A stretch of 64,000 nucleotides of DNA from Protonemura montana (Eukaryota; Arthropoda; Insecta; Plecoptera; Nemouridae), in assembly GCA_947568835.1 (NCBI GenBank), contig OX387610.1, positions 11,017,001 to 11,081,000 on the forward strand, written 5' to 3'. The notes below the pieces were generated by a model. It was not told the DNA's origin. It searched no databases and was given only the letters and a program-made list of their open reading frames with translations. Below are positions 43,197 to 55,192 of the stretch, piece by piece; position 1 is the first letter of the stretch, and each line of letters begins with the position of its first letter. The position numbers and the translations under genes are program-made.

Positions 43197-43623
43197 ACCG
43201 AACGGTTCGGCGTGTTGGAAACACCGGTTCTCAGGAGATCACCGAAGTTAAGCAACACTACGCTGAGTCAGGTATTGGATGGGTGACCATCATACACATG
43301 ACCAGTTCTGTTCGGGAGAGAGGTTGGAGGTATGAAAGTTCGTACAGCAACTTCACTCGCCTTGCTTATCAACCTTTCGACAGCATCGATTTGTGGAGGA
43401 ATCCTGCTGTTCGCGTTGTACCGTCCTTCGGAAGGGACGTTAAGCCGGTGGTCCCCTTGGTGCTCTTCGATAGTAGTAGGCTACGTGCCGGCACCGGGTT
43501 TCCCCTCCTCCCTTCTAGACGAGATAAGGTTCATAATCATCCGCTCATTCACCGACGCCATTAGACCAGTGCCGCATGGCCAGATGTCAAAACAGTGCGT
43601 CGTTAAACACTAATAATCAATCA
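43197..43623 (+). repeat. 5S-derived SINE, full length (reference copy)
   Basis: The best complete copy. The head (43203-43295) has GGCGTGTTGGAAACACCGG, then GATCACCGAAGTTAAGCAAC and GGTATTGGATGGGTGACCAT, aligned with 5S rRNA from about base 28 to 95. The body has GACCAGTTCTGTTCGGGAG, TTGTGGAGGAATCCTG, GTACCGTCCTTCGGAAGG and GTGCCGGCACCGGG. The tail has CATTCACCGACGCCATTAG, TGTCAAAACAGTGCGTCG and a short AATCAATCA end. No coding capacity; expected to be Pol III-transcribed and moved by a LINE in trans. Confidence 0.92.
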
Positions 43624-45424
43624 TTTATCGGAAAGCGAAAACAAACCCAAACGAACCCTGATCAGCGAACGTGGTTTATTTTCTGATGACGTCCTATCAT
43701 ATGGGTAGGTAATAAAATATCTAGTACACTCAGTACTAACCAGCAATAGCTACCACCCATATCCATGGGCTTTTATCTCTATGGATATATCACGATAGGC
43801 AAAGATGTTCTCGAACTCAAAAGCAGTATTGTGGTAAAAACTACTGCCACAATGGGCAGATATAAATATGGGAATGCTTCATGAAGTTAAAAAGAGTCAA
43901 CAATGATTTATTGAATTAATAAAATTTGTCAAAAGCAGTAAAAAAAAATGGGTTTCTCCGACTTTTTCTACCCTATTAGAGACTTTTGAGCAATGCAGAG
44001 TTTTCTTTTTTTCCATTAGTGTTATGTCAATAATATGTCCGATTGTCAACCTTTCACTATTTTTATATATTTTTTTTAAGGGGAATGACCCCAGAGATTT
44101 CAGACCAATATTTTCAGACGTTTCCTGGCAGTGCCATGGAAGCTAAAATTCTAGAAATCGAGAAAGTTGTTGAGAAAGGATTAAAGTTATTGCAAACATG
44201 TTTCTTTTTCAATCTTTTTTTATCTCCGCTTGCCAAAATGGACCTTCAAAAGAACACTTCACAACTAAGTTCAGAGCAGCGCGAAAGGCAAAATAAATAC
44301 ATTTCTGGAAAAAGAAACTTGTCCGCCAGAAGTTTGACCCTTTATCTACAACAGAATTGATTTCTAGAATTATTCCTTTTAATGGTACGGTCAGGAAAAG
44401 TCTGCAAATATCGGTCTGTTCCTTGAAATATTCACTCTCATTTTCCGACGTTGTTCACCCTGAAATTCACATAGCAGAGAAGCTAGTAAGTAATAATTAA
44501 TCGAATCTAAAATCAATTTACATCCATTATTGGCTTAGGGCTATAAAAAGTTAAATTCAAACGCTCAAAATAGTATAAAAGTGCAGGGATTCTTCCCCTT
44601 TAACACTTGAAATCTTGCTTTGTGAATTGACAAATGGTTTTCACCATTTTCATGTGGCTGTCGTGGAGGCAAACATAACTTTTCCTATAACAGGTTTCAC
44701 CCATGGATTGGTTGATGTTCGTGAACAGTTCCCAAGAGGATGTCAGGTTCTTGGACTGGAATTAACTGAGAATAATGGCTGATTTCAACCTAGCTAGTGC
44801 CCGAACTGCTTCGGAGTCGCTAATGTTGATTCCTATGTCGATGTCGTTCACCCAGGATTAAATGGCTTACGCGCAATAGAGCTGCAGCTAAAATGCACTC
44901 TGCTTGGCACTGTATTGCACTTTATTGCACTTTATTGGACTTTATTGCAACTATCTTCGGTATCTAAGACAGTTAGATGCCAGGAAGAGACGGGTTTAAT
45001 GGCGCATTTTTATTGTTTCCAGTAAGGTTGCATAGAGCACGTCGATGCTGTTACTTATTTACTTGAGAGTTTTTATTTCGTTTCTGATCTTTAGTTATGA
45101 ATACTGACAGTATTACAAAAAAAGGAATACATCTTAATGTGAATCTTTCTTCATTCTTGTTAGTTTTCCGGTAAAAAATTAAGAAATCTTTTCATGACAA
45201 CGGTTCCGCTTCAAAACTCACTGAATTTATTCCTAGCTCCAGTAAGCGTCCAGTAAAATCTACTGAACTTAAGTACGTTTCAAAAGCGAGCTGTTAGGAG
45301 CTTGGCTAGGGTGAAAAATTCAACTTCTTACCACTGCCTAGTCTTTACATTTACAATGTAATTATGTACGTAATTAAGAACAAACAAGAAGCGATAAGAG
45401 TGGAAAAATATGAACACAGGTTAA
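43624..45424. other. unassigned DNA
   Basis: A short run of four 11-bp units resembling ATTGCACTTT lies near 44915-44950. A plus-strand open frame at 44043-44360 has no recognisable domain. Nothing else. Confidence 0.35.
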
Positions 45425-45735
45425 GAGGCAAACTAATGTTTTTGTACCAAATAGGAATGTCATGAGCCCTATCACTGTAGGAGTCTTCTTTAACAAGCTA
45501 CCGGCTGAATTATAGGTTTTAATAACGAAACAAGACTTCGCTGTAAAGCTCAGATACTTTTTAATAACGAATTGTTTTTATGCATACAACGAATTTTCTT
45601 ATTGGTAATTTTTTCATGTATCATGTATTTTGTGCATGTATGTATATTTCATTCTTTGTATTAAGTATTTTTATTATTTACCTGTGTATCTCTGACCAAC
45701 CCAATATTATTCTGGTAACAAATTTGGAAATAAAC
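45425..45735 (+). mobile_element. decayed non-LTR retrotransposon 3' end
   Basis: Translation with in-frame stops gives VGVFFNKLPAEL, then FAVKLRYFLITNCFY. It has the same pattern as the fragment at 25095, and is followed by an AT-rich UTR and GGAAATAAACAATAC. It is a dead, more diverged copy of the same general class. Confidence 0.55.
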
Positions 45736-47038
45736 AATACTAGTGGACTCACACTCTGACAGATAAGAGTGATGTGATTAAATTGAGTAATCAAGTAATT
45801 TGAAAGGGTCAGACGCACTTTCTAAAGTCTCCAATAATGGGACCGCAACCAATTGAGTATACTAAGAAAAATGGTATTGTAAGATTGTATATTGTAAGAT
45901 TGTATATTGTAAGATTGGTGTACTAGCCCCGTATTTCCAGTAGGTATCAAATTGCGACTAAAGTACCACAGATCAGAATTGTGCGATATAGCTTGCGTAG
46001 CCCGTTGAAAACTTTGCTGACTTTCTGTTCTGAAAGGTTATAGGTTTGCTTGACTTTTGAGAATTTCTCAAAGCACTCTCTTGATAAAACCAAGTTGGCA
46101 TAGCGGTGGAAAAGTTTTGGGTGATACAAAAAATTGCCTGGTAAAATAGTGTTGCGCTTTCGTTCGGCGAGGAGGTATATAATAACAATTTCAAATAATA
46201 GCGCGGTGGATATTTGAATAGTTTTACCATTATATCAGTGTTTTTTTGCGATGGGTTCTAGAATGTCCTATTCAAATGACATGCAAAACGACTGCAGCTG
46301 GAAAATTGAATTTTTTTCTTGTAATTTTGCTAGTAACAAAATTTTAGCAATTAACCCAATTCAGGTACTCGTGTCGTACAGGCATTCATATTGGATATAA
46401 GTTATTAGAATGCACGCTTTAATGAGACGCCAATTAATAAAGAAAATAACGAGTAGTTATTATAATTTTCAGCAGTTGCATAACATTGAAGTTTACACAT
46501 CATAACGAGAAGTTGTAAATGATTGTATGTGATTGGCTGTAGCCATGGAGACGAGTCTGTAACTGGCAGTTACCTTTTTAACCAAACGTCGTAAAAACTG
46601 ATCGTTTATTTGTAGATTTGGTTCGTTAACAATTTAACGAGAATAAAACCAAGGTCTAGGCATCTTTCTGCTACGTTTTTTACCGGCAAGAGTTTTCCTG
46701 GCTTAATTTTCCTCCGCGGAAAACTACCGATCATGCAGCTGAACCAATCAGAACTCTGATTGCAATTTGTAATTAATATTTGCAGTTTGATTTCGCCATG
46801 AGCAGCCTGATTTTATTGCGTTCGGCAAAAACGCTTTTCCGGGTGGTTTGCAAGGTTTTTCCAATATAGCTGACGATGTACCGTTAATTCATTTTAGAAA
46901 ATTATAAAATTAAATTTGATTGTATTAAAAAAAAACTCATACAAATTTTGCAAAACAGAAAGTATTTGTACTTCCACTATCATGAGTTAAGACATCCAAT
47001 CTTATCATTGGAAATTATTTATAACATTAATAATAATA
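45736..47038. other. unassigned AT-rich DNA
   Basis: Three copies of a 15-bp unit (ATTGTAAGATTGTAT) lie at about 45875-45917. A weak relative of the X-box-like repeat lies near 46525-46580. No gene. Confidence 0.35.
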
Positions 47039-47250
47039 ACAAAAACTATTTGAAATGAGTTTTGAATACTAAGTAAAGGACAACTAAAATTCCCGACGTT
47101 TCGTAACATGTACTAGTTACTTCTTCAAGGGTTAGAGCAGTTTATTATTTTAGTTGTTCCTTACTTAGCATTCAAAATCCATTTCAAATAGTTTTTCTTA
47201 AAACTAGTGCTAAGGATAAATCAAGTAGACATGAGTCTAAAAACCATCAT
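47039..47250. mobile_element. fold-back element
   Basis: The left arm starts AAAACTATTTGAAATGAG and carries CCCGACGTTTCGTAACATG and TAGTTACTTCTTCAAGGG. A short centre follows, then the right arm TTCCTTACTTAGCATTC to GAGTCTAAAAACCATCAT. The second core is deleted, so the hairpin is shorter than at 18538-18738. It lies some 430 bp beyond the poly(A) signal of the SIAH-like gene. Confidence 0.82.
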
Positions 47251-47782
47251 TAATAATAATATGTCAGTGATATAATTTTTTATCATGAATTTTTTCAGTC
47301 TTACGAAGCAGCATTGAAAGCGGAACTGGAACCGATTGGAACCGTTTAAAAATCTTAACCTGAACCCAACACTGAAAAAAATACCGAAATTTAAACCAAA
47401 ATATGAAGTAATTTGTTTGTACAGTGATTGTAAAATGGTCAAAGAACCAAAGAAGTGATGCAAAAGTTATTTCTGTTTATTCATAACTACTTTCATAACT
47501 ACGTTAATTTGACGAAAAACTTGGGCATATATTTCAGGTAAGTCTCGGAATTACAAGCAGTAAGCATATACTCAAGTTTATGTGTGCCAAACGCGTCAAA
47601 AAAAAGTGCGTTTGGATAACTAAAATAAATATTTATACAGCAGCAAAAGTTTAGAGTTTGTAGAAATTGCGTTTACTTTTAATTTATTCTGGGTACAAAA
47701 ATGCAATGTACACAGCAATAACAATGCAACAATGCTATGCCATATTGTAACATAGCGGCTTAGCTCATTGGAATTTCAAAGT

Positions 47783-48811
47783 CTAGATTCTTCTGGTCAT
47801 ACCGGCCATAATTAAGTGTCTGTTGCCAGCGCGTCTGGTGCCAACGCGTCTGGTGCCAGTGTCTGGTACGAACAGCAACCCAGATGCAGCCGATGAGGTC
47901 GCTTGGTCTACAACCCAGGTGTCTGGCTTCACCTTCCTCATTTGATGACCATCTGCACGTATATCATTAAATGACAGGCTCACTTCATTAAAGGCTTCGG
48001 CATATAACTTAAGCCTGTAAGGAGTGCTATTGGTAACTCCTTTTGTCATAACTTTGTCACAATTAACGTCACTACTATTTAGCCGTACTTTGTTCTTATA
48101 GCTCAATGTCGAACCTTTCCCAAGAAGAAATTGCAATTCATAGGAAAATTCAAGGACACCTGGATCATTAATCAGGTTCATTTGGACCTTGAATGAGGAT
48201 ACCCCAGTGATCTCAGTGTGATACCAGAAAATGTGTTCCTTGAAAGCGATCATTGAGGTCGTGTAAAGTGGTACGGACTGGTACGCTGGCCCTTGGAAGG
48301 ATTTTTGAAAATCTGACAAGCTCAAATTTAATCGATTTTCGTTGTGAAGCACCGAAAGGTGCTTTTCTCTGTCTGGTATTTTCAACACTACTCCGCCTTC
48401 GTCCACCGCAATATAGCTCTCTGGATGGACGTTTTTACCGTGGTCGGACAAGTCGAGGATAGGACCCCTCCACGGACACGACTCGAACAGGCATTGGAAG
48501 TTGAATTTGCATTCCTTCAGATGTGACTCCATTTCGCTTCCCTTTGCCGTTTTGGTGCAGCCCTTTGCAGCATGCTTACAAGCTATTATTGCCGATTGAG
48601 CCAGTTGTTCGGCGAATAGGTTGCGCGATGTTGGGGGTCCTTGACATCGACAGATGGGGCATTCCGTTAGGAAAGGTTGGCAGGACGAGCAGACGTTGTG
48701 TCCGTTGGTACACATGAAGATCGGCGGTGTTGATGTGCTCATGCAGACTGGACACTCCAATTGCTTCTTGACGGTGTCAAAGAAGTCGTCGCCAAAACGT
48801 ACGGATGCCAT
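47783..48811 (-). CDS. SIAH/Seven-in-absentia-like E3 ubiquitin ligase, paralog A
   Basis: 342 residues from the ATG at 48811, which follows a splice acceptor (GTGCTGCAG) by a few bases, so a 5' UTR exon lies upstream. Residues 20-54 form a RING with spacing C-x2-C-x10-C-x3-H-x2-C-x2-C-x6-C-x2-C, as in SIAH proteins. Residues about 70-140 hold the paired SIAH zinc fingers (C-x6-C-x11-H-x3-C and C-x4-C-x11-H-x4-H). The rest (about 150-320) is a diverged TRAF-like substrate-binding domain with WYHTEITG and FSYELQFLLGKG. The tail is Arg-rich and repetitive (DTGTRRVGTRRAGNRH). Known SIAH proteins target substrates for proteasomal degradation; the substrate here is unknown. The CDS is intronless. 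An AATAAA at 47683-47688 follows the stop. Confidence 0.9.
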   Translation of the reverse strand: MASVRFGDDFFDTVKKQLECPVCMSTSTPPIFMCTNGHNVCSSCQPFLTECPICRCQGPPTSRNLFAEQLAQSAIIACKHAAKGCTKTAKGSEMESHLKECKFNFQCLFESCPWRGPILDLSDHGKNVHPESYIAVDEGGVVLKIPDREKHLSVLHNENRLNLSLSDFQKSFQGPAYQSVPLYTTSMIAFKEHIFWYHTEITGVSSFKVQMNLINDPGVLEFSYELQFLLGKGSTLSYKNKVRLNSSDVNCDKVMTKGVTNSTPYRLKLYAEAFNEVSLSFNDIRADGHQMRKVKPDTWVVDQATSSAASGLLFVPDTGTRRVGTRRAGNRHLIMAGMTRRI

Positions 48812-50564
48812 TGCAGCTAATCTGCAGCACAGATTAAGTAGAAATGTACTTGACAATGATTGGTTTTAAGACCGGGAGCATCAAAATTACTACAACTTTG
48901 TTTTGAGTACTTGTGTCTAATGTAACTATAGGTGTGTAAAAGGACTGTTTTTACTCTATCACAGACAATTAACTAAGATGGACCAAATGAAGGACTTAGA
49001 TTGGACGTACCTAATGGACCTTGATTTCGGTAGATTTGCCTTTCAAACGTGTCTAGAGCTTGTGATTAACGTGCAATTGACGTGACGGTCATTGGTTATG
49101 ATATCATGGCAGTAAAATCGTTGATTGAAAAATGTCGATAACACGCAAGTGTGACGTTATTCATGATAATGCTGACAAATGCCTTATCGTGTCCCGATCT
49201 TGTGATTGGATTATGACGCTTTCTATCATCGAATTATATAAAATTGCGTTGATTATTCTTGGGCTATGACCGGATGGTATAGCTTAGGGAAATAGTTTGG
49301 GAAAATCCCTTGTATATAGCGATATAGCGTTCGTTGCATTTGAAACTCAAAATTTTGATGCAAAATATATACTTTATTTGGTGAAATGCTCATTTGGTCA
49401 AAGTAGGCAATCTACTGTATCGAAATGATCCGTTCCTCCGTTTCTGATATCGCTGTCCTGTCTGGGTCTTCAAAAAGTGTTGGAACTCGGTTCAAGAATA
49501 TCGAGCTCTGTGGAGAGGTTTAGAAGGGGAACTCAGAAAAAACCAAGTCTTACTGAAATGTACGGACACATTCTTTCTCTCACAACGAAAAATGAATGCC
49601 AAAAGTCTTCGTCTGCTAGGGATTACAAACAAAACTTACAGATTATTTCGAAATATCTAAAACAACATATTAAAAGCCTGTTTTAATTATGCTACAATTA
49701 CCAATAACAATAAAAAATACATTGTTCATTACAAATTCTACATCTAAACGCATGTCTGGAAAGATTGTATAGCTATTGCACTAAACGAAACGAACGTAAG
49801 TTAGTAAATCTTTTCAAGAGAAAACATTAAAGAATTTCCGTCAAATATGCTATACTCGTAGAGACGAAATAACACCTAACTTCACGAAAGTAGACAATGC
49901 CGAGGCTTACCCCTGTTACCTTTGCGAGTGTTTCTATTGAAAGTTTGGACTTGGTGAGATCTAGTCAGACTAAAAACTACTTCACCTTCATATCAGATTT
50001 TTCCTGGCACTATCCGAGTGCAACAACATCTCTCCATTCTTAAAAGGATTGATAAGCAATGTGATAGGTGGTTTTATCGGATTAAGTTGTTAATTGATAT
50101 GACAAGATAAGCTTTAGAAAATTAAAAATTCACAGAACGCTTATCAAAGTAAGATAATTTTTTCATCTTCTTCTTTTATTTTCAGGTTTGTCAGTTTCAA
50201 GATAGTTTCTGGGGGTTGCTGAGAGGTTTGAGAGTTTCCATAGTCAACACCCTGCCCATCTCTCCTAGAACTCCTCAGTACAGACCTACCTGTACAGACC
50301 TATCGAGTTTCGGGACAAAAATAAAAATATGTCAAATTTTTACATGCCAAAGATGTTACAATGTCAAAATGCAACCAATTAAAACGCTTTTCTCTGATTC
50401 AGTGATCAAGTAATCAGCTGCCATAGGAAATAATAAGAAGAAATAAATGTGAAAAACACTCCAGTCCATGCTAGGACCAATATCTCACCAATCGCCAAAA
50501 CCAAATATATTTGACTTACCTTTGTTGTATTGTAACTGTTTTGGTAAGAAGCTTGCACTGGGCT
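48812..50564. other. intergenic DNA between the SIAH-like genes
   Basis: Should contain the 5' UTR exon and promoter of paralog A (the minus-strand gene begins here), but I could not place them. No other gene was seen. Confidence 0.4.
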
Positions 50565-50760
50565 TGCTAAATCTGATTTAAATTACAAGCACTTGCAATG
50601 CGCGGGATATTTTATCAGAAGAAACACTAAAAACAGTCTCAAAAATGGATGCCTAAACGGGGACTCGAACCCCGATCTACACCTATCACGAGTGTTGCTC
50701 TAACCAATTGAGCTACCTGGACATATCACATTTGACAGGATTTTTAGTGTTTTTGATGAG
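50565..50760 (-). repeat. tRNA-derived SINE
   Basis: On the minus strand it begins TGTCCAGGTAGCTCAATTGG (A box) and has GGGGTTCGAGTCCCCG (a complete T-arm with the B box). It continues TTTTTGAGACTGTTTTTAG and ends GCATTGCAAGTGCTTG. The D-arm, an ACACT/GGTGT anticodon stem and the T-arm are formed. However, the acceptor stem is mispaired and U33 is replaced by G, so it is a SINE head and not a working tRNA. It sits between the two SIAH-like paralogs. Confidence 0.85.
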
Positions 50761-51133
50761 AATGACGGATCTCCAAGGAGTCATTAAGGAAGTCATCAAA
50801 TAAGTCAAGAAAGTCATCAAGGAGTCATGGGCATCAATTTTTGTGAGGTTATTAGTGTTCCTAACAAAAATACTTGGACTGGGTGACTGCCAAGCATACT
50901 GAAAGAGATTACAGGCAAATCAGTTCGTACTTATCATGGTCTGTGCATAATTTGACCATATCAAATCACATTGACAAACAAGCTAGTTGTTAGCCTTCGT
51001 AATTGAAAGGTGATGCCGGGACAAGATTGAGAAATAAGAGAGCGAAAATAGCAATAATTGATGCTAAACTAAACGATGTTGGAGTGGGAGCTTACTCAGG
51101 TCTATATCTAGGTTTACTGGATGCAACTAATCA

Positions 51134-51217
51134 GCCAAACCACTTGTGGCAACTGCCAAACCACTTGTGGCAACTGCCAAACCACTTGTGGCAACTGCCA
51201 AACCACTGCGGCAACAG
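51134..51217 (+). repeat. 21-bp tandem repeat, four copies
   Basis: GCCAAACCACTTGTGGCAACT units; the last is altered (CACTGCGGCAAC). Each unit contains the inverted pair CCAC/GTGG. Confidence 0.9.
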
Positions 51218-51429
51218 ATTGACGATTTTTTAAATAAAAAAATGTTATTTTGTCGTTACGTTACACGTGTTGGAAAAGAGACTGTTCTGAACGTTTTTCT
51301 GGTGTTTTTCAGAAGAGAAAAATCTGAGTTTTTGTAGCAGCTGTGAATCCCACATTTGTGCAATCTGTTAAAACTATCAAACTACAAATAAAAAATATAT
51401 ACTCTAGTTATAAGCTGTATTCAGTTAAG

Positions 51430-51575
51430 AGTGGATTTTTCCGGAAAATGTGCACTAAAAGAGTTTTTTTAAGTTGATGAAAGAGTTTATACCAATTTCA
51501 ATTAAAGAATAAAATATATAATATTGTTTCCCTGATCTCCCAGGAAAAGAATATGGAGGCACTACAACTCCTTTA
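51430..51575 (+). repeat. dispersed repeat, partner of 10245-10400
   Basis: Contains GGATTTTTCCGGAAAATGTG, then AGTTGATGAAA and ATATGGAGGCACTACAAC. Class unknown. Confidence 0.45.
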
Positions 51576-51932
51576 ACAAAGAATGTCAATCTCATAAACT
51601 TTAGTTGCCAACATGGTTATAAGCCGTCCCGTTTTTCAATCTACTGCCATTCATATTTGAATGTATGCCTCTTAATATGTTTGTATTGTACAGAATCTTT
51701 GCTGATCTTTTGACTATTTACTTGGTTTTATTTATTATTTTTGTACAAACACATAATAATACATTATCACTTTTTCCTTTATCTGAAGCCTAAAAGAGTG
51801 AATCATTCCAACGTTTGTGACAAATCTGAACTGAAGAAAATGTTTTAACTTTGAAGAAACCTAACAGGCGAGATTTCAGACCCGAAATCTCGTTTAGTGT
51901 TTGTCCGAATCATTTCACTTTATTGTCTTAAA

Positions 51933-52895
51933 CTAAAATAAACATTTAAAGATAAAAAATAAAACGCAAAAAAAAAATATTACCACTGTAGGAAATAAAT
52001 CATCAGTTTTTCCTGCCATGCTCGAGGTCGCAGAGGTAACAACCCAAGTGTCTGGCTTGCTTCCTCTCACTTGAGGCTCATATGTATTAAGACCACTAGC
52101 GAAAAGCCCAACACCGCTCAAGACTCCAGCGGAGAGCTTCAGCTTGTAGAGCTTACTTTTACTAAAGCCATTTTCAGGAAACCCTCTCCAATTGCAAAAA
52201 TTGTCACAACATACGTTACTATACATTGGACGCACGTATTTTTTAAAACTAATGAGAGCACCACGCCGAGAGAGAAATTGTAATTCGTAAGAAAATTCAA
52301 AAACGTCTGTTACCCCAATCAAATGAAGTTGAAAATTAAAGTAATCTTCCGTATACTCTGTGTGATACCATAAGATATTACCTTTGAAGGCAAGCATCGA
52401 GGTCGTATAGCGTGGTTTCTTCAGTTTCTTAGAAATGAAACCAAGTTCTTTTGGTAGTTTTAACAATACTCCATCATCATCAACCGCAATAAAGCTACCT
52501 CGGTGAACGTTTCTCGCGTGGTCGGCCAAATCAACAACAGAACCCCTCCACGGACACTTTTCAAATAGGCATTCAAAGTTGAATGGACATGCTTTTAAAT
52601 GGGACTCAATTAGCTTCACCGTCACCCTTTGCATGCAGCCCTTAGCGACGTTTTTACATGGTACTGTGCCCGATTGAGCCAGTTGTTCGGCAAATCGGTT
52701 GCGGATTTCCGGTCGTCCAGGGCATCGACAAACGGGACATTTTGTTAGCTGAGGTTGGCAGAACGAGCAAACGTTGTGTCCGTTGGTACACATGAAGATT
52801 GGCGGTGTTGATGTGCACATGCAGACAGGGCACTCCAATTGCTTCTTGACTGTTTTGGTGAGATCTCTACCAAAGAGCCTCGATAGTGCCGACAT
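51933..52895 (-). CDS. SIAH/Seven-in-absentia-like E3 ubiquitin ligase, paralog B
   Basis: 320 residues if it starts at the ATG at 52895 (context AGCTGCAATG, as in paralog A). Upstream in-frame codons up to 53033 are open but include a likely acceptor (TTATCAG), so I exclude them. The RING at residues 22-56 has the same Cys/His spacing as paralog A. SIAH zinc fingers follow, then the TRAF-like domain (WYHTEYTEDYF, FSYELQFLSRRG). A 14-residue segment is missing relative to paralog A before the YTTSM motif. The C-terminus differs completely: it ends in a very hydrophobic TVVIFFFCVLFFIFKCLF, which could be a tail anchor or a read-through of a lost splice site. An AATAAA lies at 51924-51919, only about 10 nt after the stop. 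Confidence 0.87.
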   Translation of the reverse strand: MSALSRLFGRDLTKTVKKQLECPVCMCTSTPPIFMCTNGHNVCSFCQPQLTKCPVCRCPGRPEIRNRFAEQLAQSGTVPCKNVAKGCMQRVTVKLIESHLKACPFNFECLFEKCPWRGSVVDLADHARNVHRGSFIAVDDDGVLLKLPKELGFISKKLKKPRYTTSMLAFKGNILWYHTEYTEDYFNFQLHLIGVTDVFEFSYELQFLSRRGALISFKKYVRPMYSNVCCDNFCNWRGFPENGFSKSKLYKLKLSAGVLSGVGLFASGLNTYEPQVRGSKPDTWVVTSATSSMAGKTDDLFPTVVIFFFCVLFFIFKCLF

Positions 52896-52929
52896 TGCAG
52901 CTTCAGTCCTGATAATTGGCAGCAGAGAC

Positions 52930-53373
52930 AAAGAAAATATATTAACTTTAGCATATTTTTTTCTATGGCTGTTACTACATTTCTGCATTTTTTCTTTTAA
53001 GTGGGAACCGTTGTTATTGCTAGACTGTAGCAAGTTATTTTTCCATCAACGTTACGTGGCTTCATATAGAAGTGCTATGCAGGACGTGCACCTCTGTGCT
53101 ATTCCAATGAATGAGCTTTGTTAAAGGAAGTTGGATGAAATCGAGGGGCATGCCAAGAGATTTCAGTCATATTCCTTCTGTCAAAAACAATAAACAACGA
53201 TAAGCAACGATAAATAGAGCGGGTTTTAATTGCGTAATAGCAGGTAGCTGCACGAGAGGTTGAACTAGGAGCGTACAAAAAAATGGAATGTGGTCGTCTC
53301 GAATCTAACCGGAAAAACGTCCTGTAGTTTTATACCAAATGCATATAAAATGCTGAAATCGCACCGTTATTTC
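52930..53373. other. region upstream of SIAH paralog B
   Basis: Expected to contain its 5' UTR exon and promoter. No clear TATA box or donor was placed. Confidence 0.3.
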
Positions 53374-53810
53374 TGAACGGTTTGGCGTATTTGAAACACC
53401 GGTTCACGTGAGATCACCGAAGTTAAGCAACACGCTGAGTCAGGTATTGAATGGGTGACCATCAAACACATGACCAGTTCTGTTCGGGAGAGGTTGTAGG
53501 GATGAAATTTAATAACATAACTTCATTCGCTTTGGTTATCATTCTCTCGACAGCATGGATTTGTGAAGGAATCCTGTTGTTCGAGTTGTACCGTCCTTCG
53601 GAAGGGACGATAAGCAGGTGTTCCACAATTGGTGCTCTTCGACAGGAGTAGGCTACGTGCCACCACCGGGTTTCCCCTCCTCCTTTCTAGGCTATGTTAG
53701 GTTCATCATCATCCTCATCATCATCCACTCATTCACCGACGCCATAAGACCAGTGCCGCAGGGCCAGTTGTCAAAACAGTGCGTAGTTAAACATCACAAA
53801 GCAATCAATC
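53374..53810 (+). repeat. 5S-derived SINE, full length
   Basis: Head GGTTTGGCGTATTTGAAAC, then GAAGTTAAGCAACACGC and GGTATTGAATGGGTGACC. The body and tail are complete to AGTGCGTAGTTAAACATC. Small deletions occur in the head (lost ACTGC) and near GGGAGAGG. Confidence 0.92.
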
Positions 53811-54419
53811 GAGCACCGTTATTAAACAGGTACGTGACGGACATGGTATTGATGCAAAGTGGTCTGTTACTATTTAGATTTTTGTTTTCAGTCAAGGCAT
53901 GCGCATACACGTTTGATTTGTCAAGAGAGGATTTCCAAGCAAAAAAAAGTGAGCGACGCAGTAAAATGGATGTAAAGTGGCGTACGCGTGTGGCATGCAA
54001 GGCAGTAAATGTTTAAATATCCATTTGAAACTAACTTAGCTGAATGGTTGGAATATTTCGCACCTAACAAAAATCGAATGGTTAAAAATAGTGTTGATAG
54101 TTTTGAAAGCAATCTTAAATCAAAGAGTAATAACCGATGATCTTCTGAGTCAATATAGCAATCTTCTAGGTGGCAAAATATTTTGATAGCTGTCAAAAAC
54201 GCGGTTACTGCAGTAGCTTACCAAGTTAGTCGTTGCAGTGAAGAGAATCGACCGAGACTATACTTTGTCGTTATCAATTTAAACATTGTATAATCTGTTC
54301 ACGAAGGTCTCACCATAATCTCGGGCTTAACTTTAATCAGTGATATCAGTTTGTCTGGAGACATCGATAACAGGAGAGGAATACAAAACAGCATATTTTT
54401 TATCTTCCTTATCTTTTTA

Positions 54420-55192
54420 AATCTTGTCTGTCAAAGGCTGGAGGCATTATCTATTAATTTTATAAGCTCAGAAATGTAGTCAGTCTAAAACTTATCACAA
54501 CAATTTACAAAGTAATGGAACGACCCATTCTACATTATGGAATCATTGGCTGAGGAGGCTGCAGAAATACAATCATGAAAAAGCTTTTTATCGCCCAAAA
54601 AGGTATTCTCAAAGTTTCTGGTAAAATGTACAATAATTACTCTTCAAATAAACTGTTCTCAAACTTTCATGTACGTGACATGAGACAAATTTACATTACA
54701 ATTATACATCTTCATATTTTTAAAAATTCCACGTCATTTCGAAGGGAAAACTCCAATCCTGGACTGCCTAGAAACCTTAGAAAAGATGCTCATTACATAT
54801 TTACTGTCCCTAAAATGTAGAGAACTCTGAGTCAGCAACTCGCTAATTGTGGTTAAATTATTTAACAGCCTCGCACTCCAAGTCTCTCCAAGTCAGGATT
54901 GCAAATGACTGGAATAAATTCAAAACCAACATTTTTGAATTGATAATCAAGAATGGAAATAATTTTCTAGATTTTTAATCATCTGTCAGTAGATTACCTA
55001 ACCTTTATAGTACCTGAAGGCTAGGAGCTCGTAGCACCAATATATACTTTATGAAAAACCATCACATAAGTGTTGCTTGTGTGTGATTTTTAACAAATTC
55101 AAATTTGTTTTCTGTGTATGAACCTAAACTGTACTAGTTATGTGTATAATTGTGAAAAATTAAAAGATTAAATAAATAAATAAATGGAAAGA
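54420..55192 (+). mobile_element. non-LTR retrotransposon fragment (C-terminal RT region)
   Basis: Translation gives LHYGIIG, a stop, GGC, then MKKLFIAQKGILKV, LFSNFHVRDMRQIYI and, in another stretch, SQQLANCG. This is the order of motifs seen after the reverse-transcriptase core of Jockey/CR1-like elements (LYYGI-W, KLF-AQKRILR, VLDIRQLYI). Stops and shifts show that it is dead. It ends in AAATAAATAAATAAATGG. Confidence 0.7.

Noticed and set aside
43200-43295. 5S rRNA gene
   Set aside because: Only the middle of 5S is recognisable, the ends are missing, and it is fused to the SINE body found in many copies.
48253-48869. Plus-strand open frames opposite SIAH paralog A (and 52071-53124 opposite B)
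   Set aside because: Shadows of the well-supported minus-strand reading frames.
50645-50722. tRNA gene on the minus strand
   Set aside because: The T-arm and anticodon stem are good, but the acceptor stem is mispaired, U33 is lost, and it continues into the repeated SINE body with another copy at 63845.
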